This document shows positions 9,394 to 16,954 of a DNA stretch of 38,291 nt, piece by piece. This stretch comes from Legionellaceae bacterium (GTDB lineage Bacteria > Pseudomonadota > Gammaproteobacteria > Legionellales > Legionellaceae). Location of the stretch: NCBI GenBank assembly GCA_947477015.1, contig CANJSM010000010.1:1-38291 (forward strand), in the 5' to 3' direction. The translations under genes were made by a program, and so were the position numbers. Position 1 is the stretch's first letter. Each line of letters begins with the position of its first letter. The notes beneath the pieces are model-generated. The model was not told the origin of the DNA. It saw only the letters and a program-made list of their open reading frames with translations, and did no database searches.

Positions 9394-12099
9394 GTGAAAA
9401 GCCTCGGCATTAAATATCAACTCAGAATCATCACCATCATCCCTGTATTTCTTGTTGCATTGCTGTTCGCTGTGTTCTACAACATGCAATATGACAAAGC
9501 CCTAAATCAGCATGTTGCCCGATTAGGTCGCGCATTGATAAACCCTCTTGTGCCTGTTGCGCAACGAGCTATTCTGCGTAACGACCCTCAGGCCTTACAA
9601 AAATTAATTGACTCCTCTCAAAGCAATTTAGATATTCAGTCTCTAGCCTTCTATGATGAGAAAGGCCAATTATTAGCTTATCGCGGTGATAAACGCATAT
9701 TGCTTGACTCGTTCAAACCACCCAGTGTATCGGTGGATTATATCGTCAGTCGACAGTTGCCTCATCATTCAGTGAATTTTATAGCACCAATCAATGTCCC
9801 TGAATTTAATCCTGAGCATTCATTCGGTCCAATAGCATTTGATATCCATGAGAAATTGGGTTGGATCTCCATGGACATGGATATAAAATTCATCTTAATT
9901 AAACGTTATCAAATGTATATCGTCACGATTTTTATTACATTGGCTGGCTTACTGATTGGATTATCCACTCATTATATGTTGTCCAGACGAATCTATAGAC
10001 CCATCACGCGTTTGCGACGCAGTATGAAACAAATATTAAACAATGAATTTGAAACAGTCATCAAAGCCACCAGCAAAGGCGAGCTAGGTATTATTGAAAA
10101 AGGTTGTGTGCACTTACAAAAACAATACATCAACACCCTCCAAGACATGAATCAGTCGATAGAAATCGCCACGGCTGATTTGCAACAAAGCCTTGAATTA
10201 CTTGAAGAAAAAAACATTGATCTCTCTTTGGATAAAAAGAAAACTGAAGAGCGAAGTCGGCAAAAATCTGAGTTTATTGGCAACATGAGTCATGAAATTC
10301 GGACTCCAATGAATGGTGTGATAGGCTTCACAAATGTTCTACTCGAGAGTCAATTAGATCCATTACAACTGGATTATGTAAAAACCATCAAATCCTCGGC
10401 TCAAGATTTATTAGTGATCATTAATGACATCCTCGATTACTCTAAAATTGATGCAGGCAAACTTCTACTCGATTGTATTCCTCTTAATATTCGCACGTGC
10501 ATTGATGACGTGTTAACCCTAGCTTCCCCTACCGCTCATAAGAAAGGTATTGATCTGATCCCGATAACGGCAATTGATGTGCCTAACACCGTGTTAGGAG
10601 ATCCGATTCGGATCAAACAAATTATTAGTAGCTTGGTCAGTAATGCCGTAAAATTTACCGATTATGGTTATGTACTGATACGAACCCGTGTTGATCAAGA
10701 AACCGAAAAAGACTACACCCTCTGTTTTTCAATCATTGATACCGGCATAGGTATCACTGCAGAAGATCAAACCACGTTGTTTAACGCATTTAATCAGGCT
10801 AACACGACCATTACTAGACGCTATGGTGGCTCAGGATTGGGACTGGTCATCTGTAAAAAGCTCGCTGAGCGCATGAAGGGACGCATCGTCATTGATAGCG
10901 AGCCGCATAAAGGTTCAACGTTTTCAGTGTATTTAACATTAGAAAAACTAGCCGCGTATGAAGTAGAAAAACACCAAATCCATCGCTTTGCAAATTTAAA
11001 AGCACTCTGTTTTGATGATAACCCACTGCATTTGGAAGCGTTGTGTAACGGTTTGGGGTATTGGAACATTCAATGCATTCGCGTCAATGTGTTTAGTCAA
11101 CTCGAATCAACCTTCACCACCCACAAGGATTGCCATTTAGCGTTTGTCAATGTGAACCAAGGATGTGAGCAGCAAGTAGCTCAGGTGCTACGAAAACAAT
11201 CCATTCCTTGTTTACTCGTTTCAAAATGGTTTATTCAGGATTATCAAGCGTTAGGCGCCCAAGGCTTCCTCTTTAAGCCACCCAATATACAAAAATTACA
11301 TGACGCCATTGAATTAGTACTCAATCAAGCTGCCAACAACCAATCGAGTCATCAAGAGTTGGCCTATTTACGCACCCAACTAGGCAAGGCTCACCCAAAC
11401 TTGTTGATTGCAGAAGATAACCCCGTTAATCGTCAGTTGCTGAACTCTTTTTTAGGAAAACACGCCGGCATTGATACCACCGAAGATGGTGAACAAACCG
11501 TGGCGATTTGCCAACAAAAACGATTTTCTGTCATTTTACTGGATTTGCAGATGCCCAAACTGAATGGCTTGGATGCCGCACGTCTCATTCGCCAGGAATC
11601 CATGCTAAATAAAAACACGCCAATCATTTTAATCAGTGCTAATGCAAGTGACATCGATAAAGAAACCCTACAAAAAGTAGGTATTGATTTGTGTTTACAA
11701 AAACCAATCGATGAAAAGCAGTTGCTGCAGTACCTCTTGCAACTCATGAAAAAGACAACCACTGCAGCAATAGACTGGGCTTTGTGTGTTAAAAAAGTAT
11801 CAGGAAACCACGAACTGGCGGTAGAATTTCTCGGTCATTTTATCGATGAATTACAACTCAATAAGACAGAGTTTTTACAACTGATGGATGAACAAAATAT
11901 TCAAGGCTTAGAACATTTGGCACATAAATTACACGGGGCTTGTTGTTTTTGTGGCGTGACTCAATTGCAACAAGATGTGGCTATTTTTGAGCGTCTTGCC
12001 GCTACAGCAACGCATGTTGATGCCATTCAAGTTGAGTTTTTTAAATTAGTAACAAGTATTGATGCGGTTTTAAATGAATACAAGACATTACACACTTAG
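9394..12099 (+). CDS. barA: BarA/LetS/GacS-type hybrid sensor histidine kinase
   Basis: Tripartite inner-membrane kinase that in relatives phosphorylates UvrY/LetA/GacA and so controls CsrA-binding small RNAs; in Legionella, LetS governs the switch to the transmissive phase. Domain order: N-terminal membrane helix, periplasmic sensor (about 35-170), second helix, HAMP, HisKA with His300 in NMSHEIRTPMNG, ATPase (NAVKFTDYG, DTGIGI, GSGLGLVICKK), a degenerate receiver-like region, receiver with Asp717 in LLDLQMPKLNG, and HPt with His844 in HKLHGACC. Length 901 residues (E. coli BarA 918). The start is GTG at 9394: no in-frame ATG occurs before residue 28, and the ribosome site is weak. No response-regulator gene is adjacent. 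Confidence 0.92.
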   Translation: MKSLGIKYQLRIITIIPVFLVALLFAVFYNMQYDKALNQHVARLGRALINPLVPVAQRAILRNDPQALQKLIDSSQSNLDIQSLAFYDEKGQLLAYRGDKRILLDSFKPPSVSVDYIVSRQLPHHSVNFIAPINVPEFNPEHSFGPIAFDIHEKLGWISMDMDIKFILIKRYQMYIVTIFITLAGLLIGLSTHYMLSRRIYRPITRLRRSMKQILNNEFETVIKATSKGELGIIEKGCVHLQKQYINTLQDMNQSIEIATADLQQSLELLEEKNIDLSLDKKKTEERSRQKSEFIGNMSHEIRTPMNGVIGFTNVLLESQLDPLQLDYVKTIKSSAQDLLVIINDILDYSKIDAGKLLLDCIPLNIRTCIDDVLTLASPTAHKKGIDLIPITAIDVPNTVLGDPIRIKQIISSLVSNAVKFTDYGYVLIRTRVDQETEKDYTLCFSIIDTGIGITAEDQTTLFNAFNQANTTITRRYGGSGLGLVICKKLAERMKGRIVIDSEPHKGSTFSVYLTLEKLAAYEVEKHQIHRFANLKALCFDDNPLHLEALCNGLGYWNIQCIRVNVFSQLESTFTTHKDCHLAFVNVNQGCEQQVAQVLRKQSIPCLLVSKWFIQDYQALGAQGFLFKPPNIQKLHDAIELVLNQAANNQSSHQELAYLRTQLGKAHPNLLIAEDNPVNRQLLNSFLGKHAGIDTTEDGEQTVAICQQKRFSVILLDLQMPKLNGLDAARLIRQESMLNKNTPIILISANASDIDKETLQKVGIDLCLQKPIDEKQLLQYLLQLMKKTTTAAIDWALCVKKVSGNHELAVEFLGHFIDELQLNKTEFLQLMDEQNIQGLEHLAHKLHGACCFCGVTQLQQDVAIFERLAATATHVDAIQVEFFKLVTSIDAVLNEYKTLHT

Positions 12100-12102
12100 T
12101 GA

Positions 12103-12124
12103 GTAGGTTGGGCCTAGGCCCAAC
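12103..12124. repeat. REP-like palindrome, copy 2
   Basis: Opposite orientation to copy 1; the palindrome centre is CTAG rather than CTTG. It lies 3 bases after the sensor-kinase stop and 31 bases before the phosphofructokinase start, so it would be transcribed as a hairpin if the two genes share a message. Confidence 0.85.
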
Positions 12125-12155
12125 GCACCCATTTAATATAAAATATGGAGTCATG

Positions 12156-13391
12156 ATGACAGTAAAAAATGCAATTTATGCTCAATCAGGCGGTGTAACA
12201 GCCGTTATTAACGCCTCTGCATGCGGCGTCATTCAAACAGCGCGCAAGCATCCTCTGAACATCGGCAAAGTCTACGCTGCCAAAAACGGGATTATCGGTG
12301 CATTGCAAGAGGAGTTAATAGACACATCCTTAGAAAGCGATGAGGCCATAGCAAAACTCATGCATACTCCATCGGGCGCATTTGGATCATGCCGTTACAA
12401 ATTAAAAGATGATGGCGCTGAATTTTCTCGTTTACTCGATGTGTTTAAGGCGCACAACATTGGTTATTTTTTCTACAACGGAGGCGGCGATTCACAAGAC
12501 ACAGCCAATAAAGTCGCTAAAATGAGTGCGGCAGCAGGTTATCCTGTCACCTGCATTGGGATCCCGAAAACAGTAGACAACGACCTGCCCTTTACTGACG
12601 CCTGCCCAGGCTTTGGCTCTGTAGCGAAATATGTTGCGATCTCAACCCTTGAAGCCAGTTTTGATGTCGCATCAATGGCTGCAACCTCAACCAAAGTCTT
12701 TATTCTTGAAGTCATGGGACGACACGCGGGATGGATTGCTGCCGCGAGTGGGTTAGCTGCAGCAAATCAAGACCAGCCTCCTCACATCATTTTATTTCCT
12801 GAAGTGCCGTTCACGCCAAAAAGCTTCTTGCGACGCGTGGATGATTGCGTTAAACAGCACGGCTACTGCGTGATTGTGGTCTCAGAAGGGATCCGTAATG
12901 AAGAAGGCAAATTCTTAAGTGACGCAGGCTTACGCGATGCTTTTGGCCATGCACAATTAGGCGGTGTAGCCCCAGTTCTTGCACAACTGATTAAAAGCGA
13001 ATTAAATTACAAATACCACTGGGCGGTCGCTGATTATCTCCAACGCGCCGCTCGACATATTGCCTCGAGTGTTGACGTTGAGCAAGCTTATGCATTAGGT
13101 CAAGCCGCTGTAGAGCTTGCCATCAGCGGGCACAATGCCATCATGCCGGTTATTGTTCGCGAGCAGGACTCACCCTACCGTTGGTCAATCAGCCACGTGC
13201 CTTTAGCGGATGTGGCTAATCAAGAAAAACCCATGCCTGCCGAGTTTATCCGCGAAGATGGCATGGGCATCACCGAAGCTTGTCGACGCTATCTCGCACC
13301 ACTCATTCAAGGAGAAGCCTATCCACCTTATGTGAATGGTTTGCCAGATTATGTGCAACTTGAGAATCGGTTGGTTGAGAAAAAATTGTAA
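12156..13391 (+). CDS. pfp: Pyrophosphate-dependent 6-phosphofructokinase
   Basis: Interconverts fructose 6-phosphate and fructose 1,6-bisphosphate in the glycolytic pathway. The 411-residue protein has the phosphofructokinase core: GGGDSQDT at 109-116 and GIPKTVDNDLPFTDACPGFG from 135, then MGRHAGWIAAASGLA. Lys in PKTVDND, where ATP-using enzymes have Gly, marks the pyrophosphate-using type in this family. ATG 12156 has GGAG 5 bases upstream; ATG 12153, one codon earlier, is nearly as good. The longer frame from 12099 would read through REP copy 2. Donor specificity is from family knowledge, not shown here. Confidence 0.9.
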   Translation: MTVKNAIYAQSGGVTAVINASACGVIQTARKHPLNIGKVYAAKNGIIGALQEELIDTSLESDEAIAKLMHTPSGAFGSCRYKLKDDGAEFSRLLDVFKAHNIGYFFYNGGGDSQDTANKVAKMSAAAGYPVTCIGIPKTVDNDLPFTDACPGFGSVAKYVAISTLEASFDVASMAATSTKVFILEVMGRHAGWIAAASGLAAANQDQPPHIILFPEVPFTPKSFLRRVDDCVKQHGYCVIVVSEGIRNEEGKFLSDAGLRDAFGHAQLGGVAPVLAQLIKSELNYKYHWAVADYLQRAARHIASSVDVEQAYALGQAAVELAISGHNAIMPVIVREQDSPYRWSISHVPLADVANQEKPMPAEFIREDGMGITEACRRYLAPLIQGEAYPPYVNGLPDYVQLENRLVEKKL

Positions 13392-13523
13392 TATACGAAA
13401 TGCTCGACTTTTTGAGTAACATGTAGGTTGGGCCTTGGCCCAACAAGTTCTGCATTCGTGCCACACCCTGTTGGGCCAAGGCCCAACCTACAATAAAAAA
13501 CAGTCGAGCATCGCGTTAATATC
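13390..13523. repeat. Nested repeat: split palindrome with two inverted REPs
   Basis: The outer arms ATGCTCGAC (13400-13408) and GTCGAGCAT (13503-13511), with flanks resembling the 9341-9382 element, surround two REP palindromes in opposite orientations (13423-13444 and 13470-13491), separated by 25 bases. The whole can fold as a large branched stem. It overlaps the pfp stop codon and lies before the convergent pilin gene, so it may end or protect transcripts. It reads as REP insertion into, or expansion of, the second palindrome family. Confidence 0.75.
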
Positions 13524-13533
13524 CAAATCGTTT

Positions 13534-13560
13534 CGGTTCGGGTTGAAAAGGCCCGAACCG
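13534..13560. terminator. Hairpin downstream of the pilin gene
   Basis: CGGTTCGGG (13534-13542) pairs perfectly with CCCGAACCG (13552-13560) across a 9-base loop, 25 bases beyond the pilin stop on the minus strand. No T-run follows, so it is either a weak or Rho-assisted terminator or an mRNA-stabilising hairpin. Confidence 0.5.
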
Positions 13561-13585
13561 ATTGAACTCAAGAACATTTAACCAT

Positions 13586-13996
13586 TTATCTACAATTCGC
13601 AGGCCTATATTTAGCCGCTAACGTCCCTTCTTTACAAGTCCATGTGATCTCGCCTTGCGCTTTTAACGAGGGCGTCATGATTAACGTGCCATTACCCGCT
13701 TTAGGAGTATAGGTGATCACGATGTCACCTGTTTTATCTGCTATGACAATAGACGATACATTCTCAGTTGCAGCAGGACTTTCATAGCCTGTAGCTGCTT
13801 GATTAGCAGGCAATTGATTATTAGACAGTACCGTTTCCGAGACCGCCAGTTTCGCTGCAGCCGCCAGCGTCAATCCCTCGGTCACTCGCGCTCTAACGGT
13901 GTAATCTTGATAAGCAGGAATGGCAATGGAGGCAAGAATACCTAAAATTGCAACCGTAACCATTATCTCAATTAGCGTAAAGCCTTTTTGTTTCAT
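13586..13996 (-). CDS. pilA: Type IV major pilin (PilA-like)
   Basis: Structural subunit of type IV pili. It has a short positively charged leader MKQKG, then the mature start FTLIEIMVTVAILGILASIA. This is the hydrophobic N-terminal helix with Glu at mature position 5, cut after Gly5 by the prepilin peptidase. Two cysteines near the C-terminus (TCKEG...PANCR) would form the D-loop disulfide. Length is about 136 residues, normal for the group. ATG 13996 is chosen because AGGAG lies 6 bases upstream; ATG 13999 gives one extra Met at poor spacing. It stands alone with no other pilus gene nearby. Confidence 0.93.
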   Translation of the reverse strand: MKQKGFTLIEIMVTVAILGILASIAIPAYQDYTVRARVTEGLTLAAAAKLAVSETVLSNNQLPANQAATGYESPAATENVSSIVIADKTGDIVITYTPKAGNGTLIMTPSLKAQGEITWTCKEGTLAAKYRPANCR

Positions 13997-14044
13997 CATA
14001 TTCTCCTGTTAATTTAATCAGTCTAATCTTGTAAAGTAGATATA

Positions 14045-14074
14045 TTGGTATCCATTCCATTTTTTACGTATACT
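14045..14074 (+). promoter_or_regulatory. Candidate sigma70 promoter for bolA
   Basis: TTGGTA (14045-14050) and TATACT (14069-14074) are separated by 18 bases, placing the transcription start about 22 bases before the bolA ATG. It lies in the divergent gap with pilA. Confidence 0.4.
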
Positions 14075-14103
14075 TTACTTATCTTGAACAACAATAAACG
14101 ACC

Positions 14104-14433
14104 ATGTCACGATTTCAACGCATGAATGATGCACTATTTACTGAATTAAAACCAGACACTTTATCGATTGAAGATGAGTCCAGTCGCCATCACGTACCCA
14201 AAGGCGCGGAAAGTCATTTCAAAATAATCGCCGTGTCTACACGCTTTAACGACCTAAATCGAATTGCGCGTCATCGCCTAGTCAATGAGTGCCTTAAGGC
14301 TGAGTTCTCAACAGGATTGCATGCGTTAAGCTTACACCTTTATACTCCGGAAGAATGGCGGCAAAAAACAAAAGACGTGCCCAACTCTCCTGCATGTCGT
14401 GATGGCAAGCATCGCGAAAACAATCATTCTTAA
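14104..14433 (+). CDS. bolA: BolA family protein
   Basis: A 109-residue small protein of the BolA family, which partners monothiol glutaredoxins in iron-sulfur handling and affects morphology under stress. The family core is clear: IEDESSRHHVPKGAESHFKI, then RIARHRLVNECLKAEFSTGLHALSLHLYTPEEW with the invariant RHRLVNE helix. A short polar tail (about residues 88-109) includes the conserved VPNSPAC of longer BolAs. ATG 14104 begins at the expected N-terminus. The permease start follows 15 bases after its stop, so cotranscription is likely. Confidence 0.9.
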   Translation: MSRFQRMNDALFTELKPDTLSIEDESSRHHVPKGAESHFKIIAVSTRFNDLNRIARHRLVNECLKAEFSTGLHALSLHLYTPEEWRQKTKDVPNSPACRDGKHRENNHS

Positions 14434-14448
14434 TAAGGTTTGTACTCC

Positions 14449-15864
14449 ATGAAAGCATTATCTACTCACAAAATTTCTGTGCTAGCACTCGTTTTACTTA
14501 TCAGTGGCGCCATCGACAGCGTTCGTAACTTGCCAACGACTGCTTTGTTTGGTTCTTCTCTGATTTTTTTCTTTGTATTTTCAGCCATTATTTTTCTCAT
14601 TCCTGTTGCTTTGGTCTCAGCAGAACTATCCTCAACATGGCCAGAAGAAGAAGGCGGTGTGTATAGCTGGGTTCGACATGCTTTTGGGGATAACATGGCC
14701 TTTTTGACCATTTGGTTGCAATGGATCAATACGATGGTCTGGTATCCCACCATGTTGTCATTTATTGCAGGAACGCTGGCTTATTTAATTAACCCTGAGC
14801 TCGCTCAAAACAAACTCTATCTAATTAGCGTTATTCTGGTTGTCTTTTGGTCACTGACCTTACTCTGCTTACAAGGTCTTAGAACATCGGCCGCCTTTGC
14901 CGGCTTTTGTGCAATGGTCGGCATGATTATCCCTATGGGATTCATTATTTTGCTGGCAGTTATCTGGTTGATTAAAGGCAACCCCATTGCCATAGATTTA
15001 AGCCTACACAGTTTAATTCCTCACTGGAACGACACCCAATCGTGGATCTCATTAACAGCGATGATGACGTCTTTTCTCGGCATGGAATTAGCCGCTGTTC
15101 ACGTACGTAATGTGAACAATCCTCAACGCAACTTTCCTCGCGCCATGTTTTTTTCCGTGATCTTGATTTTGGTGACCATGATTTTCGGCTCACTAGCCAT
15201 CGCAATCGTCATGCCTAGAGAAAAAATCAGTCTAGTGCAAGGTGTGATGCAAGCCTTTACTAATTTTTTTGAAGCCTATCATTTAACGGCCTTAATCCCT
15301 GTGCTCGTGATACTTCTTTTGCTAGGCAGTTTAGGTAGCATGGTGAATTGGATTATTTCCCCAGCGAAAGGCTTATTGCTTGCGGCTGACAATGGTTTTC
15401 TACCCCACTGGCTTTATCGTTTAAACAAACATGGCGTGGCCTCAAGAATATTGCTACTTCAAGCTGTTTTAGTGACCGCGTTGTGCAGCGTATTTTTACT
15501 ATTTCCTACAGTGAATGCCATTTACTGGTTATTTACGGCCTTAAGCACAGAGCTCTACATCATGATGTATGTGGTCATGTTTGTTGCCGCCATCTGTTTA
15601 AAAAGAAAATTTGGTCATCTGCCTCGCCCGTTTGCAATTCCAGGACGATATTTTGGGTATTACTTTACCTGTGGATTGGGTCTGGCCGGTTGTGCCATTA
15701 CGCTATTCATCGGCTTTTTTCCACCAGCAGAAAGCTTAGACATGGGCACTGCAAATCACTTCAGGCTAATTTTCAGCATGGGCATAGTCTTAATGCTGAT
15801 TCCAGCTTACTTGCTTTATTTACGTAAAAAAGGACTTAACCATGCCCCATCAAAAAGGGAATGA
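14449..15864 (+). CDS. APC-superfamily amino acid permease (GadC-like)
   Basis: A 471-residue integral membrane transporter of the amino acid-polyamine-organocation superfamily with about 12 hydrophobic helices. The N-terminus (LLISGAIDSVRNLPTTALFG, then AELSSTWPEEEGGVYSWVR) is like that of the glutamate/GABA antiporter branch (GadC, YjeM types), which are common in Legionella and Coxiella. The substrate cannot be read from sequence. ATG 14449 is preferred over an in-frame TTG at 14440; AAGG is about 11 bases upstream. The last 23 bases overlap the cytochrome b561 gene. Confidence 0.88.
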   Translation: MKALSTHKISVLALVLLISGAIDSVRNLPTTALFGSSLIFFFVFSAIIFLIPVALVSAELSSTWPEEEGGVYSWVRHAFGDNMAFLTIWLQWINTMVWYPTMLSFIAGTLAYLINPELAQNKLYLISVILVVFWSLTLLCLQGLRTSAAFAGFCAMVGMIIPMGFIILLAVIWLIKGNPIAIDLSLHSLIPHWNDTQSWISLTAMMTSFLGMELAAVHVRNVNNPQRNFPRAMFFSVILILVTMIFGSLAIAIVMPREKISLVQGVMQAFTNFFEAYHLTALIPVLVILLLLGSLGSMVNWIISPAKGLLLAADNGFLPHWLYRLNKHGVASRILLLQAVLVTALCSVFLLFPTVNAIYWLFTALSTELYIMMYVVMFVAAICLKRKFGHLPRPFAIPGRYFGYYFTCGLGLAGCAITLFIGFFPPAESLDMGTANHFRLIFSMGIVLMLIPAYLLYLRKKGLNHAPSKRE

Positions 15865-16384
15865 ACATTGGCATTATGGCGTTATCTCTAGAAGCTTGCA
15901 TTGGACATTGGCAATACTGATTATCAGCATGATAAGTGTCGGTTGGTACATGATGTCTATTGCAGAGCAACCCGACAGCCGGGTGTTTTTTAATCTTCAT
16001 AAATCATTTGGAATCATTACCGGGGTTCTAGTTGTGTTAAGTGTTTTATGGCGCATTAATCACAAACCAGCACCGTTGCCAGTTAGCGTAGCACTATGGC
16101 AAGTAAGAGTCGCGCATCTGGTCAAAATGCTACTGTATGTTTGCATGATTGCGATGCCATTAACCGGTTTTTTAGGTGCCTCTTTTGGACAACATGGGAT
16201 TGCCTTTTTTGGTTGGCCTATACCTACTTGGGTCACACAAAATGCTCAATTATCAGAAGAATTGTTTGAGATCCATGGTGTCGTTGTGTGGATATTGGTT
16301 GGTTTAATTGCCGTGCATGTACTTGCAGCCCTTAAGCACTTATTGATCGATAGAGATGGCGTTTTTCAACGCATGTGGAAGTAA
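15842..16384 (+). CDS. cybB: Cytochrome b561
   Basis: A 180-residue four-helix membrane cytochrome of the bacterial b561 family, which holds two haems b and passes electrons between the quinone pool and other acceptors. Candidate haem ligands are His20 (SRSLHW), His53 (NLHKSFG), a His in helix 4 (EIHGVVVW) and one in AVHVLAALKH. AGGA lies 7 bases before ATG 15842. The start lies inside the permease gene, indicating translational coupling. Its 3' end overlaps, antisense, the tail of the toxin remnant by 45 bases. Confidence 0.9.
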   Translation: MPHQKGNEHWHYGVISRSLHWTLAILIISMISVGWYMMSIAEQPDSRVFFNLHKSFGIITGVLVVLSVLWRINHKPAPLPVSVALWQVRVAHLVKMLLYVCMIAMPLTGFLGASFGQHGIAFFGWPIPTWVTQNAQLSEELFEIHGVVVWILVGLIAVHVLAALKHLLIDRDGVFQRMWK

Positions 16385-16738
16385 ATGGGCATCAGAGATC
16401 CCCAACATAAGCGTCATCGAAGCAACTGGAGACTCAACAAATCCAAAACGCTTGTAAAAATGTTTTGCTGACTCTGATAATGCATGCACCAATAGCACTC
16501 TTATTCCGGCATCTTGCGAGACTCTAATTGTTCGCAAGACCGCATCTTTCAATAGTCCCTTACCAATGCCATGTTGTTGCCATGCCTTATCGACAGCCAA
16601 ACGTCCCAACACCATGACAGGAATAGGATTTGGCATATTTCGTCTGATTTTTCCTGAAGCATACTGACTTGCAACGATGCCTGTAGCCAAAGAATAGTAA
16701 CCCACCACTTTCATATCCTGATGAACAACAAAAGTTCT
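16340..16738 (-). pseudogene. TacT-like GNAT toxin, N-terminally truncated
   Basis: Most of a GNAT-fold toxin of the type that acetylates aminoacyl-tRNA (TacT/AtaT group). Present: RTFVV, VVGYYSLATG, RRNMPNPIPVMVLGRLAVD, the acetyl-CoA loop QQHGIG, LLVHALSESAKHFYKRFGF with the catalytic-type Tyr, and MTLML. Missing: roughly 40 N-terminal residues including the usual FDCG segment. The frame continues upstream, through a TGA at 16739-16741, into the antitoxin remnant. An internal ATG at 16714 could give a 124-residue product lacking the first strands. The C-terminal 20 residues overlap cybB antisense. Probably inactive. Confidence 0.8.
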
Positions 16739-16900
16739 TCAAGCACCTTTATCATCATTTTCGAGTTCTTTGCATGCAGCATCCAACATAAAATCAGAGC
16801 GACTTTTATGAGCTAAAGCAGCCGCCATATCAATCATGTTTTTTTGAGCTGGCAATGCCCTTAGGTTGATAGGACTATCTTTACGATGCGCTTGTGCCAT
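16739..16900 (-). pseudogene. DUF1778 (TacA-like) antitoxin, C-terminally truncated
   Basis: A 53-residue frame with GAGGA before ATG 16900. It begins like DUF1778 antitoxins: a short head, then INLRALPAQKNMIDMAAALA and HKSRSDFMLDAACKE, the ribbon-helix-helix DNA-binding part. The toxin-neutralising C-terminal half (usually about 40 residues) is absent. The final residues, LENDDKGA, fit the toxin better than the antitoxin, and the next codons after the TGA continue the toxin frame. This is the 5' part of a deleted toxin-antitoxin operon. The DNA-binding domain could still be made. Confidence 0.8.
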
Positions 16901-16930
16901 GACACTTCCTCACGTGAATACATGCTTTAA

Positions 16931-16948
16931 ATACACGCAAGCGTATAT
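16931..16948. promoter_or_regulatory. Possible autoregulatory operator of the antitoxin
   Basis: ATACACGC (16931-16938) and GCGTATAT (16941-16948) form a near-perfect inverted repeat 31-48 bases upstream of the antitoxin start. A further ATACACGC half-site is at 16958-16965. Ribbon-helix-helix antitoxins of this class repress their own operon from such sites. The site overlaps or lies just beside the mpl 3' end. Confidence 0.4.
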
Positions 16949-16954
16949 CAAATA

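Noticed and set aside
13203-13466. Minus-strand frame of 87 codons
   Set aside because: It is antisense to pfp and reads into the nested repeats; no family.
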